A stretch of 64,000 bases of DNA from Fibrobacter sp. (GCA_017649565.1 JAGCGO010000057.1:44287-108286), one strand, 5' to 3'. Shown: positions 43,300-52,788, counted from the stretch's first letter. Numbers and translations: made by a program. The notes: generated by a model not told the origin, from the sequence alone.

Positions 43300-45855
43300 T
43301 TACTTGAAGCTAGCGGTAATCGTCAGATCACTCGAAACAGTAGCAATGCAGGTTTCCGGCTTGCCGTCCACAGCCTCGCATCCCGACCAGCCCTTAAATA
43401 CGGCGCCGTTCGTGGCCACTGCAGTCAGTTCCATCTTCATACCATTGAAGAACTTGCCGCTGAATTCCGTCGGGACCGACGTGCCAGGCAGATGCATGCC
43501 TTCCATGAACACAGAGCCATCGCCATCGGCCTTGATCTTGACCGTCACCATGCTACCGTCAAGCGGCAAGTCACCGTCTTCCTTGAAGAATTCCTTCTTG
43601 TAAAGATCGACGATTTCACCGTCACGAGACCTGGCCCAGGATTTCAGGCGGTCGCCCTTCCAGTCAAAGTCATACGGATAGTACATGGCGTACTGCTTGA
43701 ACTTTTCGGTATCTCTTTCCTTTTCAGATTCCGGTATGGTCTTAACCATATCGTCGACGACCTTCGCAACCCTGTCGCCGTTCAGGTAACCCTTCCACAT
43801 GGCGCAGCTGCGGTTGATGAACAGGCGCTTGAAATCGGGGTTCTTGATAAGCTGGATATACAGGTTCGCGAAGCATCCTGTTTCCTTGCAGGGCTTGTTT
43901 CCGCCACCCTGCTTGATCCAGGTAAACATGTTGGTTCCGTCATTGAACTTATCGCCACCAACGGGATCATCCACACCCCACTGCCAGCCAAAGCCATGGT
44001 CCAAGTCATAAACCATGAACTTCCAGGGCTGATCGGGGCTGCGCCAGGCGCGGACGTTGTTGTTCGGCCAGTCACCGTTGTGGATATAGATTTCGGCAGC
44101 CATGTAGTCGGCAAAGTTGCCCACGTCCATCATCTTCTGGACTTCCGCGTAATTCGCGTTGTTCTCGCCCGAGAAGTCGTTCGTTCCGACAAACTGGAGC
44201 AGCTGCTTGTAACCGTCCACAGTACCGCCGTTGGCGTGCAGGCTGTCCTTCAGGTGCTTAATCATGTCGACCGACTTGCCGTCGATTCCGTAGTTGGTTT
44301 CGATATAGCTCTCGTTGAAGCGTTCGCGCATGTCGTGAATGCCGTAGTAGTGGCCATTGTAGAACACGACAACCTGACGGCTACGCTGGTAATCGACGCC
44401 GCTGCCGCTCAGGATTTCGCCACCCATGGCATCTGCGACGTAGTCAATAACAATGCGGTTTCCGTTGTTGCGGAGGTTGAAAGCCTTATACTTGGTAACG
44501 TTCGGGTTCGTCGGGAACAGCGGGTAGTTGATGCGGCCGTTCTGATACTTCTCGCGCATCACGATGGCAACAGACTTCTTGTCCTTGACACGGCTCCAGT
44601 TACCCATGAGCGAAATACCGGCATCGACTTCCCAGGTCTTTTCCTTGGTCTCGCTGCCATTCTCGAAATATTCCACGTGGACAGGACGTTCCACATCGGC
44701 ATACATGCCTTTCGGGCATTCGTCAGGATCAGAGGCTTCGCACTTGACGTAATTTTCCTTGAAGAAGATAGAGTCAACCGTCACGGCGACAACAGGCATC
44801 TTGACCTGTTCATTGATGAAGTACGTGTTGGTGACAACTTCCTTCGTCAGGTATCCGTCCTTGTACGCAGCGCAGCGGAGGACCATGCTATGTTCGATAA
44901 CCAGGTCGCTCTTGAACTCTTCGGAATTCTCGTTCGGCAAGGAACCGTCCTTGGTGCAACGGATCTTGGTGCCGTCGGATACATTCGGCTTTTTCAAGGT
45001 GACCTTGTTGCTGTAGAAGCCCGCCTTGGCAGTACCGAAGTCGAACTTGGCAACAACGCCCTGGTAAGCCTCGGTTTCAGTGTTCGGAGCTTCCGGAGTG
45101 GGCTTTTCCATGTATCTCCAGCCACCGCCATCGATACGGCCCCAGCTCATGCCCGGTTCAAGCACGGGGAACTGCACGGAGTCGCGGACGCCATAGAACT
45201 TGTCGATCAAGTAGATGGTACCGCCGTTCTTGTCCAGCTTCCAGTTGGTGTGCGTACGGTAATGGCGGTCACCGACATCCTTGGCCTCGGTGGCCTTCGG
45301 GATGTTCTTCTTGGAAATGAACACGTTGCGGAAAGACTTCGGCCTGATGATTTCGTTGCCGAAAGCCCACTTGCGCGTCTTGTCCAGGCTCTCGACCAGG
45401 TAGTAGCCGTTCAGGTCGGCGATTTCGTCGCCCGCATTGTAGATTTCGACCCATGCGGGATCGTCGCCGTCTTCGTCAAGCCAGTCGAGGTTGACCGAAA
45501 CGACTTCGGTTATACGCAAAGCGGAATTGCCTACCCAACGAACGACGGTGTCCCTAGGAACATACACCGTATCGAACTGCCAAAGGGTATCGCCCGTTTC
45601 AGCATCGATGTCCTTAATGCGCGCAACGACTTCCGGATCCAAGGTATCGGTAACGACAACTTCCTTGCCCGTCTGGGGATCAACCAGCACAGATGTGGAC
45701 GTTATCGAAGGAACATCCAAAGCAGCGCTGGACGAAGACCCATCTGCAATAGGATCGACTTCCATCGTGGAACTGTCGCCATTGCCACAAGCGACGATGC
45801 AGCATGCAGATACCCCTGCAACCAGAACATTTCGAATCATTTTTACGTAACGCAC
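43300..45855 (-). CDS. Surface lipoprotein with lamin-tail and CotH kinase domains
   Basis: 851 residues. Start GTG at 45855, with GGCGGA four bases before it; a Met at 45840 has no such site. The lipobox 'CCIVAC' puts a lipidated Cys near residue 24. Domains in order: a lamin-tail beta sandwich at about 95-165 ('WVEIYNAGDEIADLNGYYL'), a chitobiase/FN3-like part near 255-310, a CotH kinase-like region at about 315-660 (SLMGNWSRVKDKKSVAI, 'YKAFNLRNNGN', 'YYGIHDMRERFNESYI'), and an InlB-type repeat at the end ('VFKGWSGCEA'). CotH proteins phosphorylate secreted proteins in spores and in some gut bacteria. Here the substrate is unknown and kinase activity is an inference. Single-gene unit. Confidence 0.82.
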   Translation of the reverse strand: MRYVKMIRNVLVAGVSACCIVACGNGDSSTMEVDPIADGSSSSAALDVPSITSTSVLVDPQTGKEVVVTDTLDPEVVARIKDIDAETGDTLWQFDTVYVPRDTVVRWVGNSALRITEVVSVNLDWLDEDGDDPAWVEIYNAGDEIADLNGYYLVESLDKTRKWAFGNEIIRPKSFRNVFISKKNIPKATEAKDVGDRHYRTHTNWKLDKNGGTIYLIDKFYGVRDSVQFPVLEPGMSWGRIDGGGWRYMEKPTPEAPNTETEAYQGVVAKFDFGTAKAGFYSNKVTLKKPNVSDGTKIRCTKDGSLPNENSEEFKSDLVIEHSMVLRCAAYKDGYLTKEVVTNTYFINEQVKMPVVAVTVDSIFFKENYVKCEASDPDECPKGMYADVERPVHVEYFENGSETKEKTWEVDAGISLMGNWSRVKDKKSVAIVMREKYQNGRINYPLFPTNPNVTKYKAFNLRNNGNRIVIDYVADAMGGEILSGSGVDYQRSRQVVVFYNGHYYGIHDMRERFNESYIETNYGIDGKSVDMIKHLKDSLHANGGTVDGYKQLLQFVGTNDFSGENNANYAEVQKMMDVGNFADYMAAEIYIHNGDWPNNNVRAWRSPDQPWKFMVYDLDHGFGWQWGVDDPVGGDKFNDGTNMFTWIKQGGGNKPCKETGCFANLYIQLIKNPDFKRLFINRSCAMWKGYLNGDRVAKVVDDMVKTIPESEKERDTEKFKQYAMYYPYDFDWKGDRLKSWARSRDGEIVDLYKKEFFKEDGDLPLDGSMVTVKIKADGDGSVFMEGMHLPGTSVPTEFSGKFFNGMKMELTAVATNGAVFKGWSGCEAVDGKPETCIATVSSDLTITASFK

Positions 45856-45990
45856 AATATCCGCCTATAAAATAAAGAAACCCTTCTGCACGCAAACGTG
45901 TAGAAACAGCCCAATTCATATCATCCACTACTAAATCTAGTAGAAAATGAAGAAAAAATGAAAAAACATTGGTAATATCTTATTTACACC

Positions 45991-46018
45991 TTGACAAAAA
46001 ACACATTATTGCTAAATT
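45991..46018 (+). promoter_or_regulatory. Promoter of tRNA-Phe
   Basis: TTGACA (45991-45996), 16-base spacer and TAAATT (46013-46018), ending 14 bases before the mature tRNA. Matches sigma-70-type consensus well. Confidence 0.65.
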
Positions 46019-46032
46019 TGGTCTACCAAAAT

Positions 46033-46105
46033 GGTTCTGTAGCTCAGTTGGTAGAGCAGTGGACTGAACATCCACGTGTCGGCGGTTCAATTCCGCCCGG
46101 GACCA
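46033..46105 (+). tRNA. tRNA-Phe (anticodon GAA)
   Basis: 73 bases with a clean cloverleaf. Acceptor GGTTCTG pairs with CGGGACC, using G-U pairs at two positions. Anticodon stem-loop GTGGA-CTGAACA-TCCAC gives GAA. T-loop TTCAATT, discriminator A. CCA is not part of the count. Confidence 0.95.
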
Positions 46106-46110
46106 CGAAA

Positions 46111-46137
46111 AGCCTCCGGTTTCGGAGGCTTTTTTTT
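46111..46137 (+). terminator. Terminator of tRNA-Phe
   Basis: AGCCTCCG and CGGAGGCT pair around GTTT, followed by eight T residues. Confidence 0.85.
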
Positions 46138-46222
46138 ACCCAAAATTTACATGTTTCGTTTTGCCGGGGAATAGCCCGTTTTTGTATGGCAGGAATCGGC
46201 GCAATGCAAGCGCCCGTATGGC

Positions 46223-47326
46223 CTAGATGCGCCTGTTGCGGTATCCGGAGTAGAAAAGTTCCCAGTGGTCCAGAAGGACGTCCACCAGTTCCGGTTGGAA
46301 CTGCGTACCGCGCTGCTTGATGAACTCGGCGCGCACGTCTTCTTCGGGCCAGGCTTCCTTGTAGCAGCGGGGGCAGGACAGGGCGTCCAGCACGTCGGCC
46401 ACGGCGCAGATGCGCCCGGAAAGCGGGATATCTTCGCCCTTGAGCCCGTCAGGGTAGCCCGTGCCGTCCCAGCGCTCGTGGTGCGAACCGGCGATCTCCG
46501 CTGCAAAGCGGAGCAGCTTGCGCTTGGAAGCGCGCAGCATCTCGCGGCCAATCACGGAGTGCGTCTTCATGACGGCGAATTCTGTCGTATTCAGGCGGCC
46601 AGGCTTGTTGAGCACCGCGTCGGGAATGCCGATCTTGCCCAGGTCGTGCAACGGGGCTGCCAGGCGGATCTTCTCGCAGTAGGATGCAGAAAGGCCCAAG
46701 AACTTGGCTAGGTTGTACGAGACCTCGGCGACGCGCTGGATGTGGTCGCCCGTCTCCTGGCTGCGGTACTCGGACGCATCACCCAGGATATGGATGATGT
46801 CCCTCTGGGTCGCCTCCAGTTCGGCATTGAGCATCGTGGATTCCACGGTCTTCGCGCAATACACGGCGATAAGCGAAAGGTTCTCGAGGTCCTTCTGCGT
46901 GAAGTAGCCCGGATCCCCCTGCTTGTTGATGGCCTGGTAAACCCCCATGACCTTCCCGATGGAATTCTTGAGGGGGACTGCCAGCACGGACTGCGTATGG
47001 TAGTGCGTCTTCTCGTCGCTGCGGCGGTCGAACCTCTCGTCGAGGTACGCGTCCTTCACGAGCAAGGGCTCGCCGGAGGTCAGCGAATGGCCTGCAAAGC
47101 CCGCTCCCATCGGGATGCGGAGTTCATCGACGCCGTGGGCAACCTTGGTCCACAGCTCCTTCTTTTGCTTATCCAGAAGCCACAGGGAGCAGCGGTCGGA
47201 GCATACGATGGAACGTCCCAGATCGTTCATGAGCACGAGGAGGTTATCCACCTTGCGCTCTTCCGCAATCCTGGGCATATACTCGAAAAGCAGATGAAGA
47301 ATTCTCTGCGATTCGCTCGTTACCAT
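46223..47326 (-). CDS. GAF/HD-GYP cyclic-di-GMP phosphodiesterase
   Basis: 367 residues from MVTSES at 47326, where GAAGAG lies upstream; an earlier start (to 47395) cannot be excluded. The N-terminal half (about 20-165) is a GAF sensor domain ('SDRCSLWLLDKQKKELWT', 'GVYQAINKQG'). The C-terminal half (about 180-365) is an HD-GYP domain with 'LHDLGKIGIPD' and 'HHERWDGTGYPDGLKG', so all metal and GYP residues are intact. It should break down c-di-GMP in the cytoplasm in response to a small ligand or redox signal. It is alone between two tRNA genes. c-di-GMP often controls pili and surface adhesion, but no direct link to the pilin block is shown. Confidence 0.88.
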   Translation of the reverse strand: MVTSESQRILHLLFEYMPRIAEERKVDNLLVLMNDLGRSIVCSDRCSLWLLDKQKKELWTKVAHGVDELRIPMGAGFAGHSLTSGEPLLVKDAYLDERFDRRSDEKTHYHTQSVLAVPLKNSIGKVMGVYQAINKQGDPGYFTQKDLENLSLIAVYCAKTVESTMLNAELEATQRDIIHILGDASEYRSQETGDHIQRVAEVSYNLAKFLGLSASYCEKIRLAAPLHDLGKIGIPDAVLNKPGRLNTTEFAVMKTHSVIGREMLRASKRKLLRFAAEIAGSHHERWDGTGYPDGLKGEDIPLSGRICAVADVLDALSCPRCYKEAWPEEDVRAEFIKQRGTQFQPELVDVLLDHWELFYSGYRNRRI

Positions 47327-47388
47327 TTTGCTCTCTTCAGACACCATCACCATAAAAGTATAAAACTTTCGGCAAAAGGGTTTACCTG

Positions 47389-47417
47389 TTGACACAGAAG
47401 GTAAACTTTTTTACCTT
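47389..47417 (+). promoter_or_regulatory. Promoter of tRNA-Ser
   Basis: TTGACA (47389-47394), 17-base spacer and TACCTT (47412-47417), ten bases before the tRNA. Confidence 0.6.
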
Positions 47418-47427
47418 ACACTCGCCT

Positions 47428-47508
47428 GGAGGAATAGGCTAATTGGTAAGTCAGCGGTCTTGAAAACCGCCGCCGTAAGGCTTGGGGGTTCGAGTCCCTC
47501 TTCCTCCG
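47428..47508 (+). tRNA. tRNA-Ser (anticodon TGA)
   Basis: 81-base class II tRNA. Acceptor GGAGGAA pairs with TTCCTCC, discriminator G. Anticodon arm GCGGT-CTTGAAA-ACCGC gives TGA. Long variable arm. T-arm GGGGG-TTCGAGT-CCCTC. Confidence 0.94.
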
Positions 47509-47510
47509 CT

Positions 47511-47541
47511 AGAAAAGGGCCGGCTCTGCCGGCTCTTTTCT
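47511..47541. terminator. Bidirectional terminator between tRNA-Ser and comF
   Basis: A 14-base inverted repeat (AGAAAAG plus GCCGGC arms, one mismatch) around TCT. An A/T-rich outer stem provides T-runs in both directions for convergent transcripts. Confidence 0.75.
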
Positions 47542-47549
47542 GTTTCCGC

Positions 47550-48266
47550 CTAAAAGGCCCCGTAGAACGCCTGAATGTCTGCCGCGTAGTCGGCAGCCGC
47601 CGAGACCGGCTGGTCGTAGAGCAGCGTAACGACCTTCAAGGGCAGCGGGAAATCGCGCCCGAGCGCCCCCAGACAGGAGAACGTGGTCGCCCCCGTGGTG
47701 AACACGTCGTCCACCACGAAGACCGTGCCGCGGGGCGGGAGCCGCGCGGGAAGCGCGCTCTCGAAGGCGCCGGCAACGTTCAATTCGCGCTGGGCGCGCG
47801 AGAGCTTGGTCTGCGACACCCGGAATGTCCGCCGCCGAAGCCAGCGGCAAACGCGGCCCCCGTAGAGCTCGGCCAGCGCCCTCGCAATCATTTCGGCCTG
47901 GTTGTACCCCCTTTCCCTGTAGCGCGCCCTGTGCAACGGCACAGGCACAAAGAAGAACGGCCTCGGGAGCGCCTCCATCGTCTGGTGGATCACTCCCCCC
48001 GGCATCGCCGACGAGTGGCGCACCAGGAAGCGCGCCATCCCGGGAATCGACTTGTACTTGAGCGAGTGGACCAGCCTGCGGGTCAGCGGATCCATCGGGT
48101 AGAGGCAGAACACGTCGGGCGCGGGAAAGCTCATCCCCATCGACTCATGCTTCAGCTGCTCCACGCAGTCCGGGCAAAGCCACGGGTCCAGAGCGTCCGA
48201 GCTCCTGCCGCAGCCGAGGCAATCCATGCCAAAAACAAAATTCTCTATGGTCCTAAGGACACCCAT
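47550..48266 (-). CDS. comF: ComF-family phosphoribosyltransferase-like protein
   Basis: 238 residues. The N-terminal zinc motif is two C-x2-C pairs ('MDCLGCGRSSDALDPWLCPDC'). The PRTase-like domain contains 'PVPLHRARYRERGYNQAEMIARAL', 'KLSRAQRELNV' and the PRPP loop 'VFVVDDVFTTGAT'. ComF proteins are needed for DNA uptake in naturally competent bacteria (GntX/ComFC). With type IV pilin-like genes in the same window, a role in transformation is possible but inferred. Family length is normal. Confidence 0.88.
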   Translation of the reverse strand: MGVLRTIENFVFGMDCLGCGRSSDALDPWLCPDCVEQLKHESMGMSFPAPDVFCLYPMDPLTRRLVHSLKYKSIPGMARFLVRHSSAMPGGVIHQTMEALPRPFFFVPVPLHRARYRERGYNQAEMIARALAELYGGRVCRWLRRRTFRVSQTKLSRAQRELNVAGAFESALPARLPPRGTVFVVDDVFTTGATTFSCLGALGRDFPLPLKVVTLLYDQPVSAAADYAADIQAFYGAF

Positions 48267-48324
48267 GATAGACCTCCTGGAACTATAGACGTTCTAACAC
48301 GGGTTTTTGTCCACCCAAAAACAA

Positions 48325-48350
48325 AAAAAAGGCGGACAGGCGCCTTTTTT
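48325..48350 (-). terminator. Terminator of the rod-shape operon
   Basis: AAAAAAGGCG (48325-48334) and CGCCTTTTTT (48341-48350) pair; on the minus strand a long T-run follows. It lies just past the rodA stop. Confidence 0.75.
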
Positions 48351-48371
48351 CAAAAGAACGGGAATCGCGGT

Positions 48372-49622
48372 CTACTGGTGGCCGTGCAGCCTCATGTTCA
48401 CGAGGAAGCCGACCAGGACCATGCAGGTGAGCGCGAACGAGCCGCCATACGAGATGAACGGCAGAGGCAGGCCCGTGACCGGCATGAGCCCTACCGTCAT
48501 GGCGATGTTCACCACCACGTGGAACAGTATTATCGTCGACGCGCCCATCGTCACGAGGGTGACGAACGGGTCCGAGGACATCTTGCAGATACTCGTCGCC
48601 CGCCACAGGAACAGGCCAAAGAGCAGCAGCACGAAAGAACACCCGAAAAATCCGAACTGTTCGCCCAGCACGCTGAAGATGAAGTCCGTATGTTCCTCGG
48701 GCAGGAACGCAAGGTTGGTCTGCGAGCCGTTGCCGAAGCCCTTCCCCACCGCACCGCCGGAACCGATAGCCGTGATGGACTGCAGCACCTGGTAGCCGTC
48801 GCCCAGCGGGTCGCTCATCGGGTCGAGGAACGTGTTCACTCGTTTCTGCTGGTGCGGTTCGAGCATGTTCCACGCCATGGTACTCGCATACCCCGAAAGG
48901 ATGTTCACCACGAGGATAGCCGCCATCAGCGCCTTGGGCAAGTGCCTGCGGAACACGGCAAACACCACCAGGCAGATGAACGCGCCCCACAGCACCTGGA
49001 ACAAGATGGTCTGCGAATGCGAGAACAGCACCGAGAACACGGGGCTTACCACGAGGAAAAGGTCCGTAAGCGAAAGTCCCGCAAAGAAGAATGCCACGAG
49101 TGTCATCGCGATAAACACGAGCGCCGTACTCAGGTCGGGCTGTTTTAGCACGAGCGCAAACGGCACGATGAACAGCAGGGCCGGAACGGCGAACGTCTTG
49201 AGTTTAAACAAACTAACAGGATGCTTGGAAAGCCAGAACGAAATGGTCAGCAGGTACGCAATCTTTGCAAACTCCGAGGGCTGCAACTTGAAAAAGCCGA
49301 GGTCGATCCAGCGCCCGGCCCCCTTCACCACGTCGCCCGCCAAAAAGAGCACGATGCACAGCAGTACAAGCGACACGACATAGATCGGGAATGCAATATT
49401 CTTGAGCCAGTCAATCTTCACGAACACGATGCCGGCCGCAAGGAGGCTGCCGCCAAAGAAGTAGATAATCTGCTTGAACCAGAACGTATCGTACATGGGG
49501 ATGTCTTCGCCCGTCGTCGCGGAATACACCAGGCAGACGCCGACCGTCATCAGCGCAAACGTGACACCCAAAAAAAGCCAGTCGTACTTGAGCGACTTAT
49601 CTAGGAAGCGTCCCGAGCTCAT
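48372..49622 (-). CDS. rodA: Rod-shape peptidoglycan glycosyltransferase RodA
   Basis: 416 residues, SEDS family, about ten membrane helices. It polymerises glycan strands during cell elongation together with PBP2. Family stretches 'GAGRWIDLGFFKLQPSEFAKIA', 'LKQPDLSTALVF', 'GEQFGFFG', 'GLPLPFISYGGS' are intact. The catalytic Asp candidate lies in the 'EEHTDFIFSVLGEQ' region. ATG overlaps the mrdA stop as ATGA. Confidence 0.95.
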   Translation of the reverse strand: MSSGRFLDKSLKYDWLFLGVTFALMTVGVCLVYSATTGEDIPMYDTFWFKQIIYFFGGSLLAAGIVFVKIDWLKNIAFPIYVVSLVLLCIVLFLAGDVVKGAGRWIDLGFFKLQPSEFAKIAYLLTISFWLSKHPVSLFKLKTFAVPALLFIVPFALVLKQPDLSTALVFIAMTLVAFFFAGLSLTDLFLVVSPVFSVLFSHSQTILFQVLWGAFICLVVFAVFRRHLPKALMAAILVVNILSGYASTMAWNMLEPHQQKRVNTFLDPMSDPLGDGYQVLQSITAIGSGGAVGKGFGNGSQTNLAFLPEEHTDFIFSVLGEQFGFFGCSFVLLLFGLFLWRATSICKMSSDPFVTLVTMGASTIILFHVVVNIAMTVGLMPVTGLPLPFISYGGSFALTCMVLVGFLVNMRLHGHQ

Positions 49623-51472
49623 TTCTTGGTTTCCTCCTCCTCGATACCGAAATACGCCATGAGGACCTTGCGGGCCACCGGAGCGGACTTGGCGCCGCCA
49701 CCGCCAGCCGCCTCGAGAATCACCGCGACGGCAATCTGCGGGTCATTGAGCGGGGCCACCGCGGCAAACCAGGCGTGCGTCTTCTCACCCTTCTTCCATT
49801 CGCCCGAACCCGTCTTGCCCCCCACGCGGATGCCGGGCACGGCGCCGCGCTTGCCCGTGCCGCCCGGATGGTTCACGACCGAGTCGAGCGCGTTCATCAA
49901 AATGCGGTGGGTCTCGGGCTTCATGCGGCCCGAACGGATAATTTTCGGCTCGTATCGGCGCACCAGCGTGCCGTTCTCGTCACGGAGTTCTTTCATGAAG
50001 TGCGGCTGGTACACGCCCTTGTTGGTCGCCAGGGAGCCAATGAGGACGGCCTGCTGCAGCGGCGTCACCAGTTCGCCCTGGCCGATAGCGAGGTTCAGGA
50101 TAAGGCCGCGCGCCCAGCGCCAGCCGAGACGCTTGTTTTTCGCGTTGAAGGACGCCGAATCCGGGAGCCAGCCGCCCTTTTCGCCGGGAATGTCCACGCC
50201 GAGCGGCTTCTCGCCCAAGCCGAAACGCCTGCCGAACTCGTTGATGCGCGCCATGTCGATATCGAGGCCCGCCTGGTAAAAGAACACGTCGCAGGAAAGG
50301 CGCAGCGCATGCACTACGTTCAGGTTGCCGTGCACGCCCCAGCATTTCTGGTAGCGGGCACCGTACTGGTAGCCGCCCGTACAGGATTTCGGATAGTACT
50401 TGCTTTCGGAAAGCACGCCGTACTCCAGCCCCGCCCCCGCCGTGACGAGCTTGAACACCGACGCGGGCGTATAGGTACCCGATATGGCGCGGTTCGTCAG
50501 CGGGCGCATGGAATCGAGCGCTACCTGGGCCCAGCCCTTGTTGCGTTCGCGCTTTTTCAAGGAGAAAATATTCGGGTCGAGCCTCGGCGAGCTCACCATC
50601 GCAAGGATTTCGCCGTTGCGCGGGTCAATGGCCACAAGAGCCCCCTTCACCGAGTCGGGAATCGCCTCTTCCGCCACCTTCTGCAATCTCAGGTCAATCG
50701 TCGAAATCAACTGCAAGCCCGTAATCGGGGGTTGCGTTTCCACGCCGCGCACCTGCCCCACCTCGCGGCCGGACGCATTCACCTCGACCAGCTTCAGGCC
50801 GTTCTTGCCACGGAACTCCTGGTCGTAGCCCTGTTCCAGTCCCTTCTGGCCGATACGGTCACCCAGGGAATAGTTCTCGTACTCGGGCTGCTTGAGCTGC
50901 TCTTCCGAAATTTCGCTCGTATAGCCGAGCACGTGCGACGCCAGCGTACCGTAAGGATATTCGCGGCGGGACTCGATCTGCGTGATGACTCCGGGCAGTT
51001 CGGAGGAATGTTCTTCGATGATGGCCACCTGTTCCGCAGTCGCGTCCTCGAGAATGCGGATGGGGCGCGTCTTGATCCAGTTGATGCGCTGGAAAGCCGT
51101 ATCCAGGGAAAGGGAGTCGAAAAGGAGCTCGCCGTCCTTGTCCCTGATTTGCAGGAGCCTGTTGAAAATGACCTTGCGGTCCTCTTTCTTCTTGGGCAAG
51201 CTCATCGCCTGGAGGGCAATCTGGTACGAAGGCCTGTTGCGCACGAGCACGTTGCCGTTGCGATCGTAAATGTAGCCGCGTTCGGCAGTCAGCACCACCT
51301 TGCGCAGGCGGTTGTTCTCGGAACGCTGGAGGTTTTCTTCGTAATGCGTAAACTGCAACGAGTAGAGCCTGATGACCAGCACCAGGAAAAGCAGGCCTAC
51401 GCCCGCGAGGAACACGACGATATGCCAGTTCCTGCTCTGTACCGCCTCGTTGTCTTGATTGTCATTTAGCAT
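49619..51472 (-). CDS. mrdA: Penicillin-binding protein 2
   Basis: 617 residues. Class B transpeptidase that cross-links wall for elongation. One N-terminal TM helix at about 18-38, pedestal domain, then transpeptidase. Active-site motifs: S-x-x-K in 'YTPASVFKLV' near residue 337, S-x-N as 'SCD' in 'LRLSCDVFFY', and K-T-G in 'VGGKTGSGEW' near 552. Spacing matches E. coli PBP2. The start overlaps mreD by 11 bases. Confidence 0.95.
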   Translation of the reverse strand: MLNDNQDNEAVQSRNWHIVVFLAGVGLLFLVLVIRLYSLQFTHYEENLQRSENNRLRKVVLTAERGYIYDRNGNVLVRNRPSYQIALQAMSLPKKKEDRKVIFNRLLQIRDKDGELLFDSLSLDTAFQRINWIKTRPIRILEDATAEQVAIIEEHSSELPGVITQIESRREYPYGTLASHVLGYTSEISEEQLKQPEYENYSLGDRIGQKGLEQGYDQEFRGKNGLKLVEVNASGREVGQVRGVETQPPITGLQLISTIDLRLQKVAEEAIPDSVKGALVAIDPRNGEILAMVSSPRLDPNIFSLKKRERNKGWAQVALDSMRPLTNRAISGTYTPASVFKLVTAGAGLEYGVLSESKYYPKSCTGGYQYGARYQKCWGVHGNLNVVHALRLSCDVFFYQAGLDIDMARINEFGRRFGLGEKPLGVDIPGEKGGWLPDSASFNAKNKRLGWRWARGLILNLAIGQGELVTPLQQAVLIGSLATNKGVYQPHFMKELRDENGTLVRRYEPKIIRSGRMKPETHRILMNALDSVVNHPGGTGKRGAVPGIRVGGKTGSGEWKKGEKTHAWFAAVAPLNDPQIAVAVILEAAGGGGAKSAPVARKVLMAYFGIEEEETKK

Positions 51473-51947
51473 GCTTTGCCGGCTTCCCCATACTCAAGTA
51501 GAACACCAGGCCTCCGACAAAAAGCGTGTACGCGCATTCCGGCAGCGTTTCCTTGAAGAACAGGTTCGTGACGGCCTCCCCTTCCAGCCCGGTAAAGAAG
51601 AAGTACACCATGTCGCACACGAAAAAGGCAAGCCCGAGCACACCGACTTTTGTCGGGAAGTTGAGCGTAAGGAAACGTTCCTCGAGCTGACCGACGAGGA
51701 AACCGATCAAGGTCATCGATATGGAATGCGCACCGAGCCATTCCACCGGCGCATAGACATCCTGCGCAAAACCTGCAAGGAATCCCCAGAAACATCCCGA
51801 AGCCGGGCCGCGCTTGATAGCCGCAGCGACAACGAAGATAATGACGAAATCCGGGGATACGCCAAACATGCTGATCCAATCCGCAACGGTCGTCTGCAGG
51901 ACAAAGCTCAGCAAAAAGAGCACGAACGCCTTCAGCCACTTACTCAT
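51462..51947 (-). CDS. mreD: Rod shape-determining protein MreD
   Basis: 161 residues from MSKWLKA at 51947, overlapping the mreC stop by eight bases; the frame open to 52034 is inside mreC. Five membrane helices. 'GFLAGFAQDVYAP' and 'HSISMTLIGFLVGQLEERF' are MreD-like. Links MreC and the wall enzymes in the inner membrane. Confidence 0.9.
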   Translation of the reverse strand: MSKWLKAFVLFLLSFVLQTTVADWISMFGVSPDFVIIFVVAAAIKRGPASGCFWGFLAGFAQDVYAPVEWLGAHSISMTLIGFLVGQLEERFLTLNFPTKVGVLGLAFFVCDMVYFFFTGLEGEAVTNLFFKETLPECAYTLFVGGLVFYLSMGKPAKHAK

Positions 51948-52767
51948 CCAGCAACTCCTGAATGACCCATTCCGGATCCTTCTGCATAATGAACACTTCT
52001 TCGAGCGTGGTGATATCCTGGAACGGAACGACATCCAGCGAGCGCATCACGTCCAGGTCGGCACGGCGCACTTCCTTCACGACACCCACCGGAATGCCCT
52101 TAGGGAAAATGCCGCCCAGGCCGGAGGTAATCAACGTATCGCCTTCCTTGACACCTGCATGCGTAGGCACCATGGCCGAGAGCATGTGTCCGTCGGCGCT
52201 TTCGAGGAAGCCCACCACGCGGGTGCGGCGCTCCATTACAGACAACTTAAGGTTCGGGTCGGAAAGCAGCTGGACCCTGGAATGGGCGAACGAAGACTTG
52301 GTCACCTTACCGACGAGCCCCATCGTAGAAAACACGGGCATGTTCTCCTTGACGCCGTGATAGGTTCCCCTGTTCACAACAAGCGTCGTCAGGAAACGTC
52401 CGGGATTGTGGCCGACCACGCGGGCCGTCACGATGGGGAAATCCCACTTGTCATCAAACCGGACCAGCGTATGGAGTCTAGCCAGTTCCTCGAGCCCTTC
52501 GCTCGCATGGTACAGTTCCTGACGGAGCCTCGCATTCTCTTCCTTGAGCCGCTCGTTCTCCTCGGCAACGGAACGGTATTCCTTGAGCGAAGACAGGGCC
52601 ACCTGGGCCGGATAGAACACGGAACCAAGCACAGAAGACACGATGCTTTCGCGCACCGGATTCGGTGCCTCGCGCATGAGCAGTCCAAGCAGCATGAAAA
52701 AGACAAAGGCAACAATGCCATGTCTTTGAGTAAATAAGTCTAAAACAAAGCGGAACGCCTTACGCAT
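51940..52767 (-). CDS. mreC: Rod shape-determining protein MreC
   Basis: 275 residues. TM helix at about 14-30, coiled coil at about 55-95 ('EYRSVAEENERLKEENARL'), then two beta barrels with 'VVNRGTYHGVKENMPVFS' and 'LITSGLGGIFPKGIPVGVV', the classic MreC core. Scaffold of the elongation complex in the periplasm. Follows mreB by 21 bases. Confidence 0.94.
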   Translation of the reverse strand: MRKAFRFVLDLFTQRHGIVAFVFFMLLGLLMREAPNPVRESIVSSVLGSVFYPAQVALSSLKEYRSVAEENERLKEENARLRQELYHASEGLEELARLHTLVRFDDKWDFPIVTARVVGHNPGRFLTTLVVNRGTYHGVKENMPVFSTMGLVGKVTKSSFAHSRVQLLSDPNLKLSVMERRTRVVGFLESADGHMLSAMVPTHAGVKEGDTLITSGLGGIFPKGIPVGVVKEVRRADLDVMRSLDVVPFQDITTLEEVFIMQKDPEWVIQELLDE

Positions 52768-52788
52768 CAGACTCCAACCAAACGGGAA

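Noticed and set aside
42577..45870. 1,097-residue plus-strand frame opposite ubiE and the CotH-like gene
   Set aside because: It spans two well-supported minus-strand genes and an intergenic terminator, has no recognisable motif, and its residues (many Val/His/Arg) reflect antisense codons.
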